Assembly (NCBI RefSeq): GCF_016464015.1
Contig: NZ_JACDXT010000049.1
Coordinates: 1-64,000 of the forward strand
DNA length: 64,000 nt
Source: Psychrobacter sp. bablab_jr014
Lineage (GTDB): Bacteria > Pseudomonadota > Gammaproteobacteria > Pseudomonadales > Moraxellaceae
Direction: 5' to 3'
The notes beneath the pieces were generated by a model. It was not told the origin of the DNA and made no database searches. It was given only the letters and a program-made list of their open reading frames with translations. Shown in pieces: positions 1 to 8,032 of the stretch. Positions within the stretch are counted from its first letter, which is position 1, and each line of letters begins with the position of its first letter. The position numbers were made by a program, and so were the translations under genes.

Positions 1-136
1 AACCAATTGCCGAACCAATTGCCGAACCAATTGCCGAACCAATTGCCGAACCAATTGCCGAACCAATTGCCGAACCAATTGCCGAACCAATTGCCGAACC
101 AATTGCCGAACCAATTGCCGAACCAATTGCCGAACC
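1..136 (+). repeat. 12-bp tandem repeat, 11 perfect copies, coding for Pro-Ile-Ala-Glu
   Basis: The unit AACCAATTGCCG is repeated without error 11 times from base 1 to 132, and 4 more bases of a twelfth copy follow. The unit is 12 bp, so it stays in frame and adds the tetrapeptide PIAE each time in the reading frame of the gene that ends at 629. The tract starts at the window edge, so the true copy number is unknown. Perfect identity suggests recent slippage. Confidence 0.97.
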
Positions 137-629
137 CAGCGAAAATGATTCTCAGTTACCCCTTGCGTCAGTAGAGAGTGAAGACCCGCGCCAATTGCTG
201 CGCTGCCCGCCGCAAGAGCTAACAGGACAGTGGACCCCTGAAAAGTGGGATTATTGGCTACAAACTGCACGAGAGCAGAATTTATTGGCAGAAGATGAGC
301 GTGCCCTTGCGAGGCAAGGCGTCATGACAGGGGAGTGTAATGGCGAAGCCGTTTTTGTGACGACGGTTGATACTCAGCACATGCAATCTATCTTTGAGCA
401 GCTGATCGAGAAGGTTACTGTGCAATTTCCTGATGCTAACATCCGTATGCAAATTGATAGCAGTGTGGCCGATAGCGATGATATTCTGCCCCATTTACGT
501 CAATCAAAGCGTAACAAACAAGCAGTCGTTGTGGCAGAAGAACAACTGCAACAATCCCCTGTCATGCAATATTTACAGCAGCGCGGAGAAGGGCGTTTGG
601 GAAAGGCAAAATTGATTGATATACTTTAA
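3..629 (+). CDS. dnaX: C-terminal part of probable DNA polymerase III subunit tau/gamma (partial)
   Basis: The frame is open from the window edge and ends at TAA 627-629, so only the C-terminal ~208 codons are seen. It begins with a (PIAE)n linker, then an acidic Ser-rich stretch, then a ~130-residue folded domain. That domain starts near the WTPEKWDYWL segment and ends with AEEQLQQSPVMQYLQQRGEG. The layout of a low-complexity linker followed by a small Trp/Leu-rich domain and a helix near the C-terminus fits domain V of DnaX tau, which binds the polymerase alpha subunit. The catalytic AAA+ part lies outside the window. Identification rests on this layout and weak similarity to the E. coli DnaX tail, so another protein with a repetitive linker is possible. 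Confidence 0.55.
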   Translation, partial: PIAEPIAEPIAEPIAEPIAEPIAEPIAEPIAEPIAEPIAEPIAEPSENDSQLPLASVESEDPRQLLRCPPQELTGQWTPEKWDYWLQTAREQNLLAEDERALARQGVMTGECNGEAVFVTTVDTQHMQSIFEQLIEKVTVQFPDANIRMQIDSSVADSDDILPHLRQSKRNKQAVVVAEEQLQQSPVMQYLQQRGEGRLGKAKLIDIL

Positions 630-706
630 TGGTCTTTTTGTTAATATTGGCATAAATATTGCTTAATAATAACTGGATAATGTTATTAAAAGCACTGTGA
701 TTGGTT

Positions 707-712
707 TATAAT
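707..712 (+). promoter_or_regulatory. Candidate -10 element of the LysR gene
   Basis: A perfect TATAAT lies 51 bases before the chosen ATG at 764. No good -35 hexamer sits 16-18 bp upstream, so if real it is probably activator-dependent or weak. Confidence 0.35.
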
Positions 713-763
713 CGGTATTTAAGCAATACTAAAAAAAAATTGTGCAAAGGCTGGGGTGAGAGT

Positions 764-1663
764 ATGTTAGATAATTTACGCGGTATGGCAGTATTTGCTA
801 GTGTGGTTGGACACGGCTCCTTCAGCGGCTCTGCACGAGAACTCGGTATTACCACCAGTGCCGTCAGTCAGCAAATTCGTTCGTTAGAAAATGAATTGGG
901 TGTGGTCTTATTGCACCGTTCTACTCGTAAGCTGAGCTTAACAGAGGCGGGCGAAAGCTTTTATGAGGCGGCAAAGGACGTGGTCAGTGCTGCTGAGCAA
1001 GGCCGTATTCGCGTGAACCAGCTGCGTGATGAGCTGGCGGGCAGTTTGCGCATTGCAACCACGCCTGAGTTGGGTGTTCATCATATTTTGCCCGCGCTAT
1101 CGACGTGGATGGCAGCGCATGATGATTTGAGCATCAATTATTTGGCGGACAATCACTATGTGGATATGATTGATGAGCGCATTGATATCGCGATTCGTAT
1201 GAGTCCAAGTATTGATGACAATACATTAAGCAGCTATGCACTGACCGATGTGCGTCAACTGCTTGTCGCCTCGCCACAATATTTACGCCAAAATCCCAAA
1301 ATTGAATCGCCTAAAGATTTGTCTGAGCATCAGCTGATTAGTATTGATCTGATGAAAGAACCCAATACATTAGAGCTGACACAAACCGAAACGGGTAAAA
1401 AAACGCGCATTAAAATGCATGCACGTATGCATACCAATAATGTGTTTATGGCAACCACCCTAGCCAAAGAGGGACACGGCCTTATTCGTGTGATGGAAAT
1501 GGATGTCCGTAAAGAGCTGGAAAGCGGCGCTTTGGTTGAAGTGTTGACAGGTTATAAATTGCCAAGTTTTGTGCTGTATGCGGTTACCTTAACACGCGAA
1601 CAACAGCCTGCTAAGATTGTCCGCTGCTTAGAAGTGCTTAAAAAGTATTTTCATGCCAACTAA
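764..1663 (+). CDS. LysR-family transcriptional regulator
   Basis: A 299-residue protein of typical LysR length. Residues 1-60 form the winged helix-turn-helix, including the AVSQQIRSLENELG recognition segment followed by LLHRSTRKLSLTEAG. The rest is the two-lobed periplasmic-binding-protein-like effector domain. The ATG at 764 is preferred over an upstream TTG at 701 because the LysR fold begins at MLDNLRGM and a purine-rich GGGTGAG lies just before it. It belongs to the group of LysR proteins with a short DNA-binding N-terminus that often control oxidoreductase or transport genes. No divergent target gene is adjacent, so the regulon cannot be inferred. Confidence 0.9.
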   Translation: MLDNLRGMAVFASVVGHGSFSGSARELGITTSAVSQQIRSLENELGVVLLHRSTRKLSLTEAGESFYEAAKDVVSAAEQGRIRVNQLRDELAGSLRIATTPELGVHHILPALSTWMAAHDDLSINYLADNHYVDMIDERIDIAIRMSPSIDDNTLSSYALTDVRQLLVASPQYLRQNPKIESPKDLSEHQLISIDLMKEPNTLELTQTETGKKTRIKMHARMHTNNVFMATTLAKEGHGLIRVMEMDVRKELESGALVEVLTGYKLPSFVLYAVTLTREQQPAKIVRCLEVLKKYFHAN

Positions 1664-1681
1664 ATAAGTTTGTTAGAACAA

Positions 1682-1737
1682 AACAGCCGAGATGGTTTAT
1701 TGGCAATAAGCAATAAATGGCCTCGGCTGTTTTTTTG
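1682..1737 (+). terminator. Rho-independent terminator of the LysR gene
   Basis: The outer stem ACAGCCGAG (1683-1691) pairs with CTCGGCTGT (1722-1730), with an inner stem TTTATTG/CAATAAA, and is followed by a run of seven T. Confidence 0.9.
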
Positions 1738-2007
1738 TGGATAATAGAACTCTTGCAAAAGTACCAGTTTACTGACTTTCACTGACGGAGATGCAAGAGC
1801 TAGCGATGACTTATGCAAGAAGTCTAATAATGTTAGATATAGCGCCTATAGCGTGAGATAAAAACGTCTGTTTTATACTGATTGCTATCTTACCCTAAGG
1901 CGCTGCTACTCTTTATAAAGTTAACATGCCCCTCTATATCTGCATTTATTGTGACAGATCAATGCCTTGCGGGTCTTTTTTAATGGTATAAAGGGTAATT
2001 AATGAAA
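1738..2007. other. Non-coding gap between the LysR gene and argD
   Basis: I see no gene here. The only structure is an inverted pair CTCTTGCA (about 1750-1757) and TGCAAGAG (about 1792-1799), with a second TGCAAGA copy about 23 bp further on. It resembles the end of a decayed mobile element, but I cannot name one. Confidence 0.4.
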
Positions 2008-2047
2008 GGGGCTGTCCTAAATAATTTTGCTTATCTAGGACAGCCCC
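2008..2047 (-). terminator. Terminator hairpin downstream of argD
   Basis: A perfect 12-bp stem, GGGGCTGTCCTA (2008-2019) with TAGGACAGCCCC (2036-2047), lies 16 bp beyond the argD stop codon. The minus-strand tail after it is only moderately T-rich. Confidence 0.75.
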
Positions 2048-2063
2048 AATGAAATTAAAAGGC

Positions 2064-3245
2064 TTATAGTGATGATTTTAATAAAGCGGTCAGGCGCTCA
2101 ACGACTTGCGTGCTTTCATCACGTGTCATGTTGAGTGGCGGCAATAGACGTACTACGTGACCACCTGTGACGTTGATAATCAGTTTTTGCTCGTCACGCG
2201 CACGGTTAACGAGCTGGCTACAGTCGGTCTGTTCTGGCAAGATCACACCAATCATCATACCTGCACCACGGCAGCTGACGCCATGCGCCTTTAGCGCTTC
2301 TGTCAGCTCACTACGGATAAAGTCGCCCTCAGTCACGGCATTTGCCATCACATCGGTATTGCTCAGCTCTTCATACACGCTGTGTACCACACGGCTGGCA
2401 AGTGGCGTGCCGCCGTAGGTCGAGCCATGACTGCCCGCACCGAACAGCGTGCGCGCACGGCCACGTACCATACACGCGCCGACAGGGAAGCCATTGCCCA
2501 AGCCTTTTGCGGTGGTCAACACATCAGGGCGCGCATTACTGTACTGATAGGCAAAGTATCTGCCCGTACGTCCGTTGCCTGTTTGTACTTCATCGAGCAT
2601 AAACAGCCAGTCATTCGCATCACAAACCGCTTCTAATTCTTCAAGATAGCTAAAGCCATTTTTCGGTGTATTCAGACCGCCTTCGCCTTGAATCGGCTCC
2701 ACCAAAATCGCGCAGATGTCTTGATGTTGCTCAGCGGCTTGTTTGACCGCTTCCACATCGCCAAAAGGCACACGGATAAAGTCGTCATCTAAGGTAAAAA
2801 AGCCTTCACGCGCTTTTGGATTGGCAGTCGCAGATACGGATAAGAGGGTACGTCCGTGAAACGAATTTTCCATCACAATAACTTTTGGACGCGCAAAACC
2901 CTTATTATGCGCGTGTAAGCGAGCCAGTTTTAGCGCTGCTTCGTTAGCCTCTGCGCCACTGTTGGCAAAAAACACGCTGTCCATACCCGCAGCCGTACAT
3001 AAAGATTCGCCCGCACGCTCTTGCCAGTCGATACCAAACAGATTGCTGGTATGTACCAAAGTGGCTGCTTGTTCCTGAATAGCCTTAGTGATGGCTGGAT
3101 GGCAGTGACCTAAGCCGCACACCGCAATACCTGTCAATGCGTCAAGGTACGGCGTGTCATCTTCGGTATATAGCCAGCTGCCAGCACCGCGAGTGAAGCT
3201 GATCGGTTGACGAGCATAAGTGGGCATCAAATAACTGGCTGACAT
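2064..3245 (-). CDS. argD: Acetylornithine aminotransferase
   Basis: A PLP-dependent class III aminotransferase of 393 residues, the usual ArgD length. It converts N-acetylglutamate 5-semialdehyde to N-acetylornithine in arginine synthesis, and family members may also act on succinyl-diaminopimelate semialdehyde. Visible signatures are the NSGAEANEAALKLAR helix, FHGRTLLSVSATA, VEPIQGEGG, the LDEVQTGNGRTG cofactor-binding Asp segment and the Schiff-base lysine in TTAKGLGNG near residue 246. The ATG at 3245 has AAGGA about 9 bases upstream. An upstream start at 3302 would add 19 hydrophobic residues that are not typical of the family. It stands alone, followed by a strong hairpin. Confidence 0.92.
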   Translation of the reverse strand: MSASYLMPTYARQPISFTRGAGSWLYTEDDTPYLDALTGIAVCGLGHCHPAITKAIQEQAATLVHTSNLFGIDWQERAGESLCTAAGMDSVFFANSGAEANEAALKLARLHAHNKGFARPKVIVMENSFHGRTLLSVSATANPKAREGFFTLDDDFIRVPFGDVEAVKQAAEQHQDICAILVEPIQGEGGLNTPKNGFSYLEELEAVCDANDWLFMLDEVQTGNGRTGRYFAYQYSNARPDVLTTAKGLGNGFPVGACMVRGRARTLFGAGSHGSTYGGTPLASRVVHSVYEELSNTDVMANAVTEGDFIRSELTEALKAHGVSCRGAGMMIGVILPEQTDCSQLVNRARDEQKLIINVTGGHVVRLLPPLNMTRDESTQVVERLTALLKSSL

Positions 3246-3343
3246 AAGCGTATCCTTATAAAACAATATAAAAATAAAGTTAAAAAAATAATGAACGATC
3301 AAATGCCGTTCATCTATGAGGGGTGACGTACGTATTATTAAAA

Positions 3344-3532
3344 TTATAACTCATCAGAAAAGGGGTCTGACTCCGCTGGCATACTGTATTGCTCATCCGC
3401 CCATGCCCCCAAATCCAGGAGCTTACAGCGCTTGCTACAAAAGGGTTTATACGGATTGTCTTGCCAAACGGTCGGCGTACCGCATTGCGGGCAGGGATAG
3501 GTCTTTGGCGTCGTATCAGGCGTAGAAGTCAT
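3344..3532 (-). CDS. yacG: DNA gyrase inhibitor YacG (zinc-binding)
   Basis: A 62-residue protein with four zinc-ligand cysteines, CPQC at 14-17 and CSKRC at 32-36, followed by DLGAWADEQYSMP. This is the conserved core of YacG, a small protein known in E. coli to bind GyrB and block DNA binding. The acidic C-terminal tail (ESDPFSDEL) is also typical. The start at 3532 gives the family length; a longer reading to 3730 runs into the divergent methyltransferase gene and is not credible. It lies between argD and a divergent methyltransferase gene. Confidence 0.9.
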   Translation of the reverse strand: MTSTPDTTPKTYPCPQCGTPTVWQDNPYKPFCSKRCKLLDLGAWADEQYSMPAESDPFSDEL

Positions 3533-3621
3533 GGTAGAAATGCGCGCATCCTCAGTGGATTCATAAATCAGAATCGTTATAATAGCACGCGACCTATAAA
3601 AGACAAATAAGGAATCCTGTG

Positions 3622-4278
3622 ATGCCATCGCCCATACTGTCCCATCGAAACGCCCGTGCCTTTCGCCCTGAAAAGCTCTCAGCGCCGCGTGACTTTTGTG
3701 TGCCTGAGGTAGTGCATCAAACCGACACACCGATTGTCCTTGAGATTGGGGCGGGGAAGGGCAAGCATGCTTTAGGATTTGCTATCGCGAACCCAAATAG
3801 TCATATCATCGCCATTGAGCGCACACGCACCAAGTTTGAAGCGTTTGACAAGTTGGCAAAGGCGCAAGCGTTGCCGAACTTAACCCCCATTCATGCCGAT
3901 GCCATCGCGTGGACAGTCCACGCCGTACCACCTGCCAGTTTACAACAGATTTATCTGCTGTATCCCAATCCTGAAGCGCACAATCCCAATCAGCAATGGT
4001 TAAACATGCCATTCTTCGAGTTTTTATTGTCGCGCTTACAAGCAGGGGGCAAGATTACCCTCGTGACCAATATCGAGAGTTATATGGACAATGCTGAACA
4101 GCAAGCGACCATCCTTTGGCAATTGCCTTCTATGCGTTATCGCGTACATTCAGACAGTCAGCGCACTCATTTTGAAATCAAGTACCTAGCGCGTGGCGAA
4201 ACCTGCTGGGAACTGGTCATGCAAAAACCTGAGGGCTATCAAACCCGCTTTGATGACTGGAAAAGCAGCAATAAATAG
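3622..4278 (+). CDS. TrmB-like SAM-dependent methyltransferase
   Basis: A 218-residue Rossmann methyltransferase. The SAM-binding motif I is VLEIGAGKGKHALGFA, followed by HIIAIERTRTKFEAFDK, where the acidic residue would bind the SAM ribose. The segment QIYLLYPNPEAHNPNQQW corresponds to the F-P-D-P-W region of tRNA (guanine-N7)-methyltransferases, but with substitutions, so this may be a TrmB paralogue with another substrate. The start at ATG 3622, rather than GTG 3619, has AAGGA 8 bases upstream. It is divergent from yacG. I am confident of the fold and less so of tRNA m7G activity. Confidence 0.75.
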   Translation: MPSPILSHRNARAFRPEKLSAPRDFCVPEVVHQTDTPIVLEIGAGKGKHALGFAIANPNSHIIAIERTRTKFEAFDKLAKAQALPNLTPIHADAIAWTVHAVPPASLQQIYLLYPNPEAHNPNQQWLNMPFFEFLLSRLQAGGKITLVTNIESYMDNAEQQATILWQLPSMRYRVHSDSQRTHFEIKYLARGETCWELVMQKPEGYQTRFDDWKSSNK

Positions 4279-4356
4279 CCTAAGCAAAAATAAAACCAAT
4301 GTAAAATAGCTAATTATTTACTTAATAAAATAGCCTAAGCAAATAAAATTAAAATC

Positions 4357-4381
4357 TAAAAAACCGCTCCTAAAGAGCGGT
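4357..4381 (-). terminator. Terminator of the ABC1-type kinase gene
   Basis: On the minus strand ACCGCTC pairs with GAGCGGT around a 5-base loop and is followed by six T. A 15-bp direct repeat, AATAGCCTAAGCAAA, occurs at about 4273 and 4329 in the same short gap. Confidence 0.85.
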
Positions 4382-4415
4382 CAAAAATTGCGAGTCAAAA
4401 CAATGCTAAAAGAAG

Positions 4416-5831
4416 TTAGAGGACAGGCAAGAAGGGTTTTACTAAGCGTTTAGAATCTGTATGTGCATCAATAACTGTCAAAAAAGTATAAGCACCGATA
4501 AACTTACGGCTAATGAACATAAATTCTTTAGGGGGTAAATTAAACTCAAAAGACTGCATGGCATGTCTTGCTGTCTCAGCGAGACGAGAGTGCAGCACAC
4601 TGTTTGCCCAAATATAACGCTGCTCATCGTCTAAGCAATCTGCTGGAATATCAGGATTAAGCTCAGGCGCACTAAAAGGTTCGGTTGCAAGTAAGAATAG
4701 ATTAGCAACGTCGTTTTTGACTTTCGGACTCATCGTATCAAAGAAGTCATAGCCCGTCATGGCTTTGGCCATTGCCTCATGATCATGAATATATCCTGCC
4801 AGTAATAGATTACGAGCAATGGTGAGTAGATGGTCATCGAACTGGCGAATCGCGCCAAAATCGAGCAGTACTAGCTTGTCTGTATCTTCTTCATTATCAG
4901 TAATACGCACCAAATAATTACCAAAATTTGGATCGGTCTGCATCTCACCCCATACAAAAATTTCTTGCATGATGATTTCAATCGCTGCTTGACCAATACG
5001 ATTAAGGCGCTCGTCAGACAGTTGTTGTAGGGCAGGGTTGGTCACACTCACACCCACCTCGAAACTCATACACAATAAGCGGCTGCTAGAATAATCGGTA
5101 TTGATTTTGGGAACGACATAGCGCGTATCATCTTTAAGACGCTCATAAAAGCGCATGGTGGTTGCCGCTTCGGCATCATAGTCTACTTCGTGGTGTAATA
5201 GGTCGCGAATCTCTTCAAACCAAGCTTCAAGCGCACGCGTTTGCGGAACGATATTACTGACCCGTAGCATTTGCTTAAATAAGGCCAAATCAGAATCAAT
5301 CGCTTCAGCGACACCAGGGTATTGAATCTTTAAGACCACTTCTTCGCCCGTAGCCTTTACTGTCGCGCGATGCACCTGCGCCAAAGATGCGGTACCAATC
5401 GGTTCTGGATTGATATCCAGCTCATTTAACTTATCGCCTAAAGTATTAGCAAGTGTTGCTTCAATTTTTGGCCAGCTGAGCGTAGCGGTATCGTCATTTA
5501 GCGTATGTAGGGCACGGGTAATCTCTGGTGGCAAAATGTGCTCACCATACATTGCGAGCATCTGTCCGATTTTGACGACCGAGCCTTTGAGCTTGCCCAG
5601 CTCTTCTGCCATGTAATTGGCTTGCGCTTCCATAAACGCCTGATTGCGCTCGGCACGGGCTTGCTTATCCATAAACATCCCAGAAACGCTATTACCCGCC
5701 CAACGACGACCAATATTTAACGAGGTCTTGGCAATCGAGAGACGACGCTCAAAGCCTGAAGTCTTTAAATTATCGATTGATTTTTTCTTGTTCAGGGATT
5801 TAGACGTATCGTATGTCATAGAGATAATCAT
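4416..5831 (-). CDS. ABC1/UbiB (AarF)-family atypical protein kinase
   Basis: A 471-residue member of the ABC1 atypical kinase family. The family hallmark KxGQ appears as GSVVKIGQMLAMYGEHILPPE. A nucleotide-binding Ala-rich loop follows (EPIGTASLAQVHRA), then the lysine in VVLKIQYPG and the metal-binding LDFGAIRQF. UbiB members support ubiquinone synthesis, but this protein lacks the C-terminal membrane helices of UbiB and is more like the soluble AarF/ADCK-type branch. Its substrate is unknown. Two in-frame ATGs, 5831 and 5819, are possible and neither has a clear ribosome-binding site. It is a single gene with its own terminator. Confidence 0.8.
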   Translation of the reverse strand: MIISMTYDTSKSLNKKKSIDNLKTSGFERRLSIAKTSLNIGRRWAGNSVSGMFMDKQARAERNQAFMEAQANYMAEELGKLKGSVVKIGQMLAMYGEHILPPEITRALHTLNDDTATLSWPKIEATLANTLGDKLNELDINPEPIGTASLAQVHRATVKATGEEVVLKIQYPGVAEAIDSDLALFKQMLRVSNIVPQTRALEAWFEEIRDLLHHEVDYDAEAATTMRFYERLKDDTRYVVPKINTDYSSSRLLCMSFEVGVSVTNPALQQLSDERLNRIGQAAIEIIMQEIFVWGEMQTDPNFGNYLVRITDNEEDTDKLVLLDFGAIRQFDDHLLTIARNLLLAGYIHDHEAMAKAMTGYDFFDTMSPKVKNDVANLFLLATEPFSAPELNPDIPADCLDDEQRYIWANSVLHSRLAETARHAMQSFEFNLPPKEFMFISRKFIGAYTFLTVIDAHTDSKRLVKPFLPVL

Positions 5832-5989
5832 TTATTAAGTGAGTAATGACTTGCAGGTCTAAGACCGACAGTACCAAACAATCAGCGTATTGAATGTAAA
5901 ATTGTACCATATAAAGCGTAACTGTCTTAGCAGACATAGTAACGGTTTGATATAAGGTAGATTTTGGGTTATTAAACGGTAGACAATAA

Positions 5990-6025
5990 AAGAGCCTAGT
6001 ACGGTGTGTACTAGACCTTTTATTT
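5990..6025 (-). terminator. Terminator downstream of purD
   Basis: The inverted repeat CTAGTAC/GTACTAG is flanked by A/T runs that pair outward (AAAAG with CTTTT on the minus strand). It lies 66 bp beyond the purD stop. The rest of the gap 5832-6090 shows nothing further. Confidence 0.6.
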
Positions 6026-6090
6026 ATTCTTAGATAACGTGCCAGCCAAGCGCGCTATATCATACAAATAGCTGCTTGGCCGAATACGTC

Positions 6091-7395
6091 TTATTTTGCG
6101 TTGTTTTCACGAGCAATAGCATGGTGACCGATATCGCGACGATATTGTGCGCCATCAAACGAGATAGCACCAGTGGTGACCAAGGCTGCTTGCTGTGCGC
6201 CTGATATGGTATCGGCTAGGGCAGTGACACATAAGACGCGCCCGCCGCTGGTTACGATAGCGTCATCTTCGTTGCGTGCTGTACCTGCGTGAAATACTTT
6301 TACATCATTGTCTGCATTTAATTCAGGCAGACCTGTAATGACATCGCCTTTTGATGAGGTCTCAGGATAGCCTTTTGATGCCATAACGATACCGAGTGCG
6401 GTACGGCTGTCCCATTCTGCTTGGCTTGGCAAGTTGCCATCTACGCCTTGCGCGACCAGTTTTGCCATTGAGGATTGCAAGCGCATCAGGACAGGCTGAG
6501 TCTCTGGGTCACCAAAGCGGCAGTTAAACTCAATCACAAATGGATTGCCATTATCATCAATCATCAAGCCTGCGTATAAAAAGCCTGTATACGGATGACC
6601 TTCGGCTTTCATAGCGTCAACGACTGGATTGATGACTTGGCTCATGACTTTGTCATACACGTCTTGGGTAACGACTGGCGCAGGTGAGTACGCGCCCATG
6701 CCGCCTGTGTTTGGCCCAGTATCACCTTCATAAGCGCGTTTGTGATCTTGGCTGGTTGCCATTGGTAAGACATTATCACCATCAATCATGCAAATAAAGC
6801 TGGCTTCTTCACCCGTTAAGAATTGCTCGACCACCACGCGGCTGCCCGCATCGCCAAACTTATTGCCTGCCAGCATGTCATCAATCGCAGCGTGCGCATC
6901 TTCAATGGTCTCTGCGACAATCACGCCTTTACCCGCTGCAAGGCCATCCGCCTTAATGACGATAGGCGCGCCTTGCTCGCTTACATAGTCTTTTGCTGCC
7001 GCTGCGTCAGTAAAACCTTGATAAGCGGCCGTTGGGATATGGTATTTTTCCATAAACTCTTTAGCAAAGGTCTTTGAGCCTTCTAGCTGCGCGCAGTAAG
7101 CGGTCGGCCCCCAAGCTTTAATACCTGCGTCACGGCAGGCATCGACAATACCTGCGACCAATGGCGCTTCTGGGCCAACGATGACAAGGTCAATGGCATT
7201 GTTTTGGCAAAACTCGATGACCGCGGCGTGCTCATCGCTGCTGCTTGACGTTAACGTGACATTTTGGCACTTGGCTTCCAGCGCTGTACCTGCGTTGCCT
7301 GGTGCGACGTAAACTTGTTGCACGTCTGCATCTTTTGCACATTGCCAAGCCAAAGCGTGCTCACGACCACCTGAACCAATTACCAAAATATTCAT
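6091..7395 (-). CDS. purD: Phosphoribosylamine-glycine ligase (GAR synthetase)
   Basis: A 434-residue ATP-grasp enzyme of standard length. It joins glycine to 5-phosphoribosylamine in purine synthesis. The N-terminus MNILVIGSGGREHALAW is diagnostic, as are the ATP-grasp segments IVIKADGLAAGKGVIVA, EEASFICMIDG, GGMGAYSPAPVV and FIEFNCRFGDPETQ-like FVIEFNCRFGDPE. The ATG at 7395 has AAGGGA about 10 bases upstream. purH is not adjacent in this window. Confidence 0.96.
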   Translation of the reverse strand: MNILVIGSGGREHALAWQCAKDADVQQVYVAPGNAGTALEAKCQNVTLTSSSSDEHAAVIEFCQNNAIDLVIVGPEAPLVAGIVDACRDAGIKAWGPTAYCAQLEGSKTFAKEFMEKYHIPTAAYQGFTDAAAAKDYVSEQGAPIVIKADGLAAGKGVIVAETIEDAHAAIDDMLAGNKFGDAGSRVVVEQFLTGEEASFICMIDGDNVLPMATSQDHKRAYEGDTGPNTGGMGAYSPAPVVTQDVYDKVMSQVINPVVDAMKAEGHPYTGFLYAGLMIDDNGNPFVIEFNCRFGDPETQPVLMRLQSSMAKLVAQGVDGNLPSQAEWDSRTALGIVMASKGYPETSSKGDVITGLPELNADNDVKVFHAGTARNEDDAIVTSGGRVLCVTALADTISGAQQAALVTTGAISFDGAQYRRDIGHHAIARENNAK

Positions 7396-8032
7396 GTTGA
7401 TGTTATCCCTTAATAGTAAATCTCTCGCGGTTGCGAGCCTGACGCATTCATAATGAATAATAAAATAAAGCGCTATTTATCGCGCTGTACATGTGCGCGC
7501 CTATTCTAACAAGAAATGGGCAACAATTACCATGTGTATCATGCGGTGATAATAGCTGCGCTGCGCGATGATGCTTTTTTAGCGATACTCGCCAGCAAAA
7601 ATAGGCATAACAAAGCAAATTTTCGCTGTCAATCGACAAAGCTTGAACAAATCTTATGTTTTTGTGACTTGTTTTGCGAATGGTCATAAAAATATGCCAA
7701 TCTAGAGGTGAAAACCAGGCTGGGGTAGGCGTATAATGGGTGTCATCTGGTGAATGATGATGCTATGTATATACATATATATCAATATTATTGGCCGATT
7801 TGCCGTTGATAATGACATTTTTATGGGGTTATTCATTGGCTGCGTGATTGGTGATGGAATTAATAGACAATGAATTAATAACGTCGCTGGCGATGTGATT
7901 CATGGTAGTGATTAAGGTGACGTTTTAGGACACGTCATCTTGATGGCTATTTAATAATATTCATAATAACTTTATTAATTTTTATTTGCGACACGCGCAC
8001 ATTCAAAAAACACACTTATAAGGGACAAACCT
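7396..8032. other. Long gap before the glutamate dehydrogenase gene
   Basis: No convincing gene. A perfect TATAAT lies at 7732-7737 without a good -35 box. The 3' 300 bases are A/T-rich, and the gap ends in the ribosome-binding site AAGGGA before the ATG at 8033. A long leader for the dehydrogenase is possible. The 79-codon minus-strand frame at 7448-7687 looks like noise. Confidence 0.5.

Noticed and set aside
1-136. 12-bp repeats as a CRISPR-like or origin iteron array
   Set aside because: There are no spacers and the unit is in frame inside a gene.
7448-7687. 79-codon minus-strand frame upstream of purD
   Set aside because: No ribosome-binding site, no recognisable motif, odd residue use.
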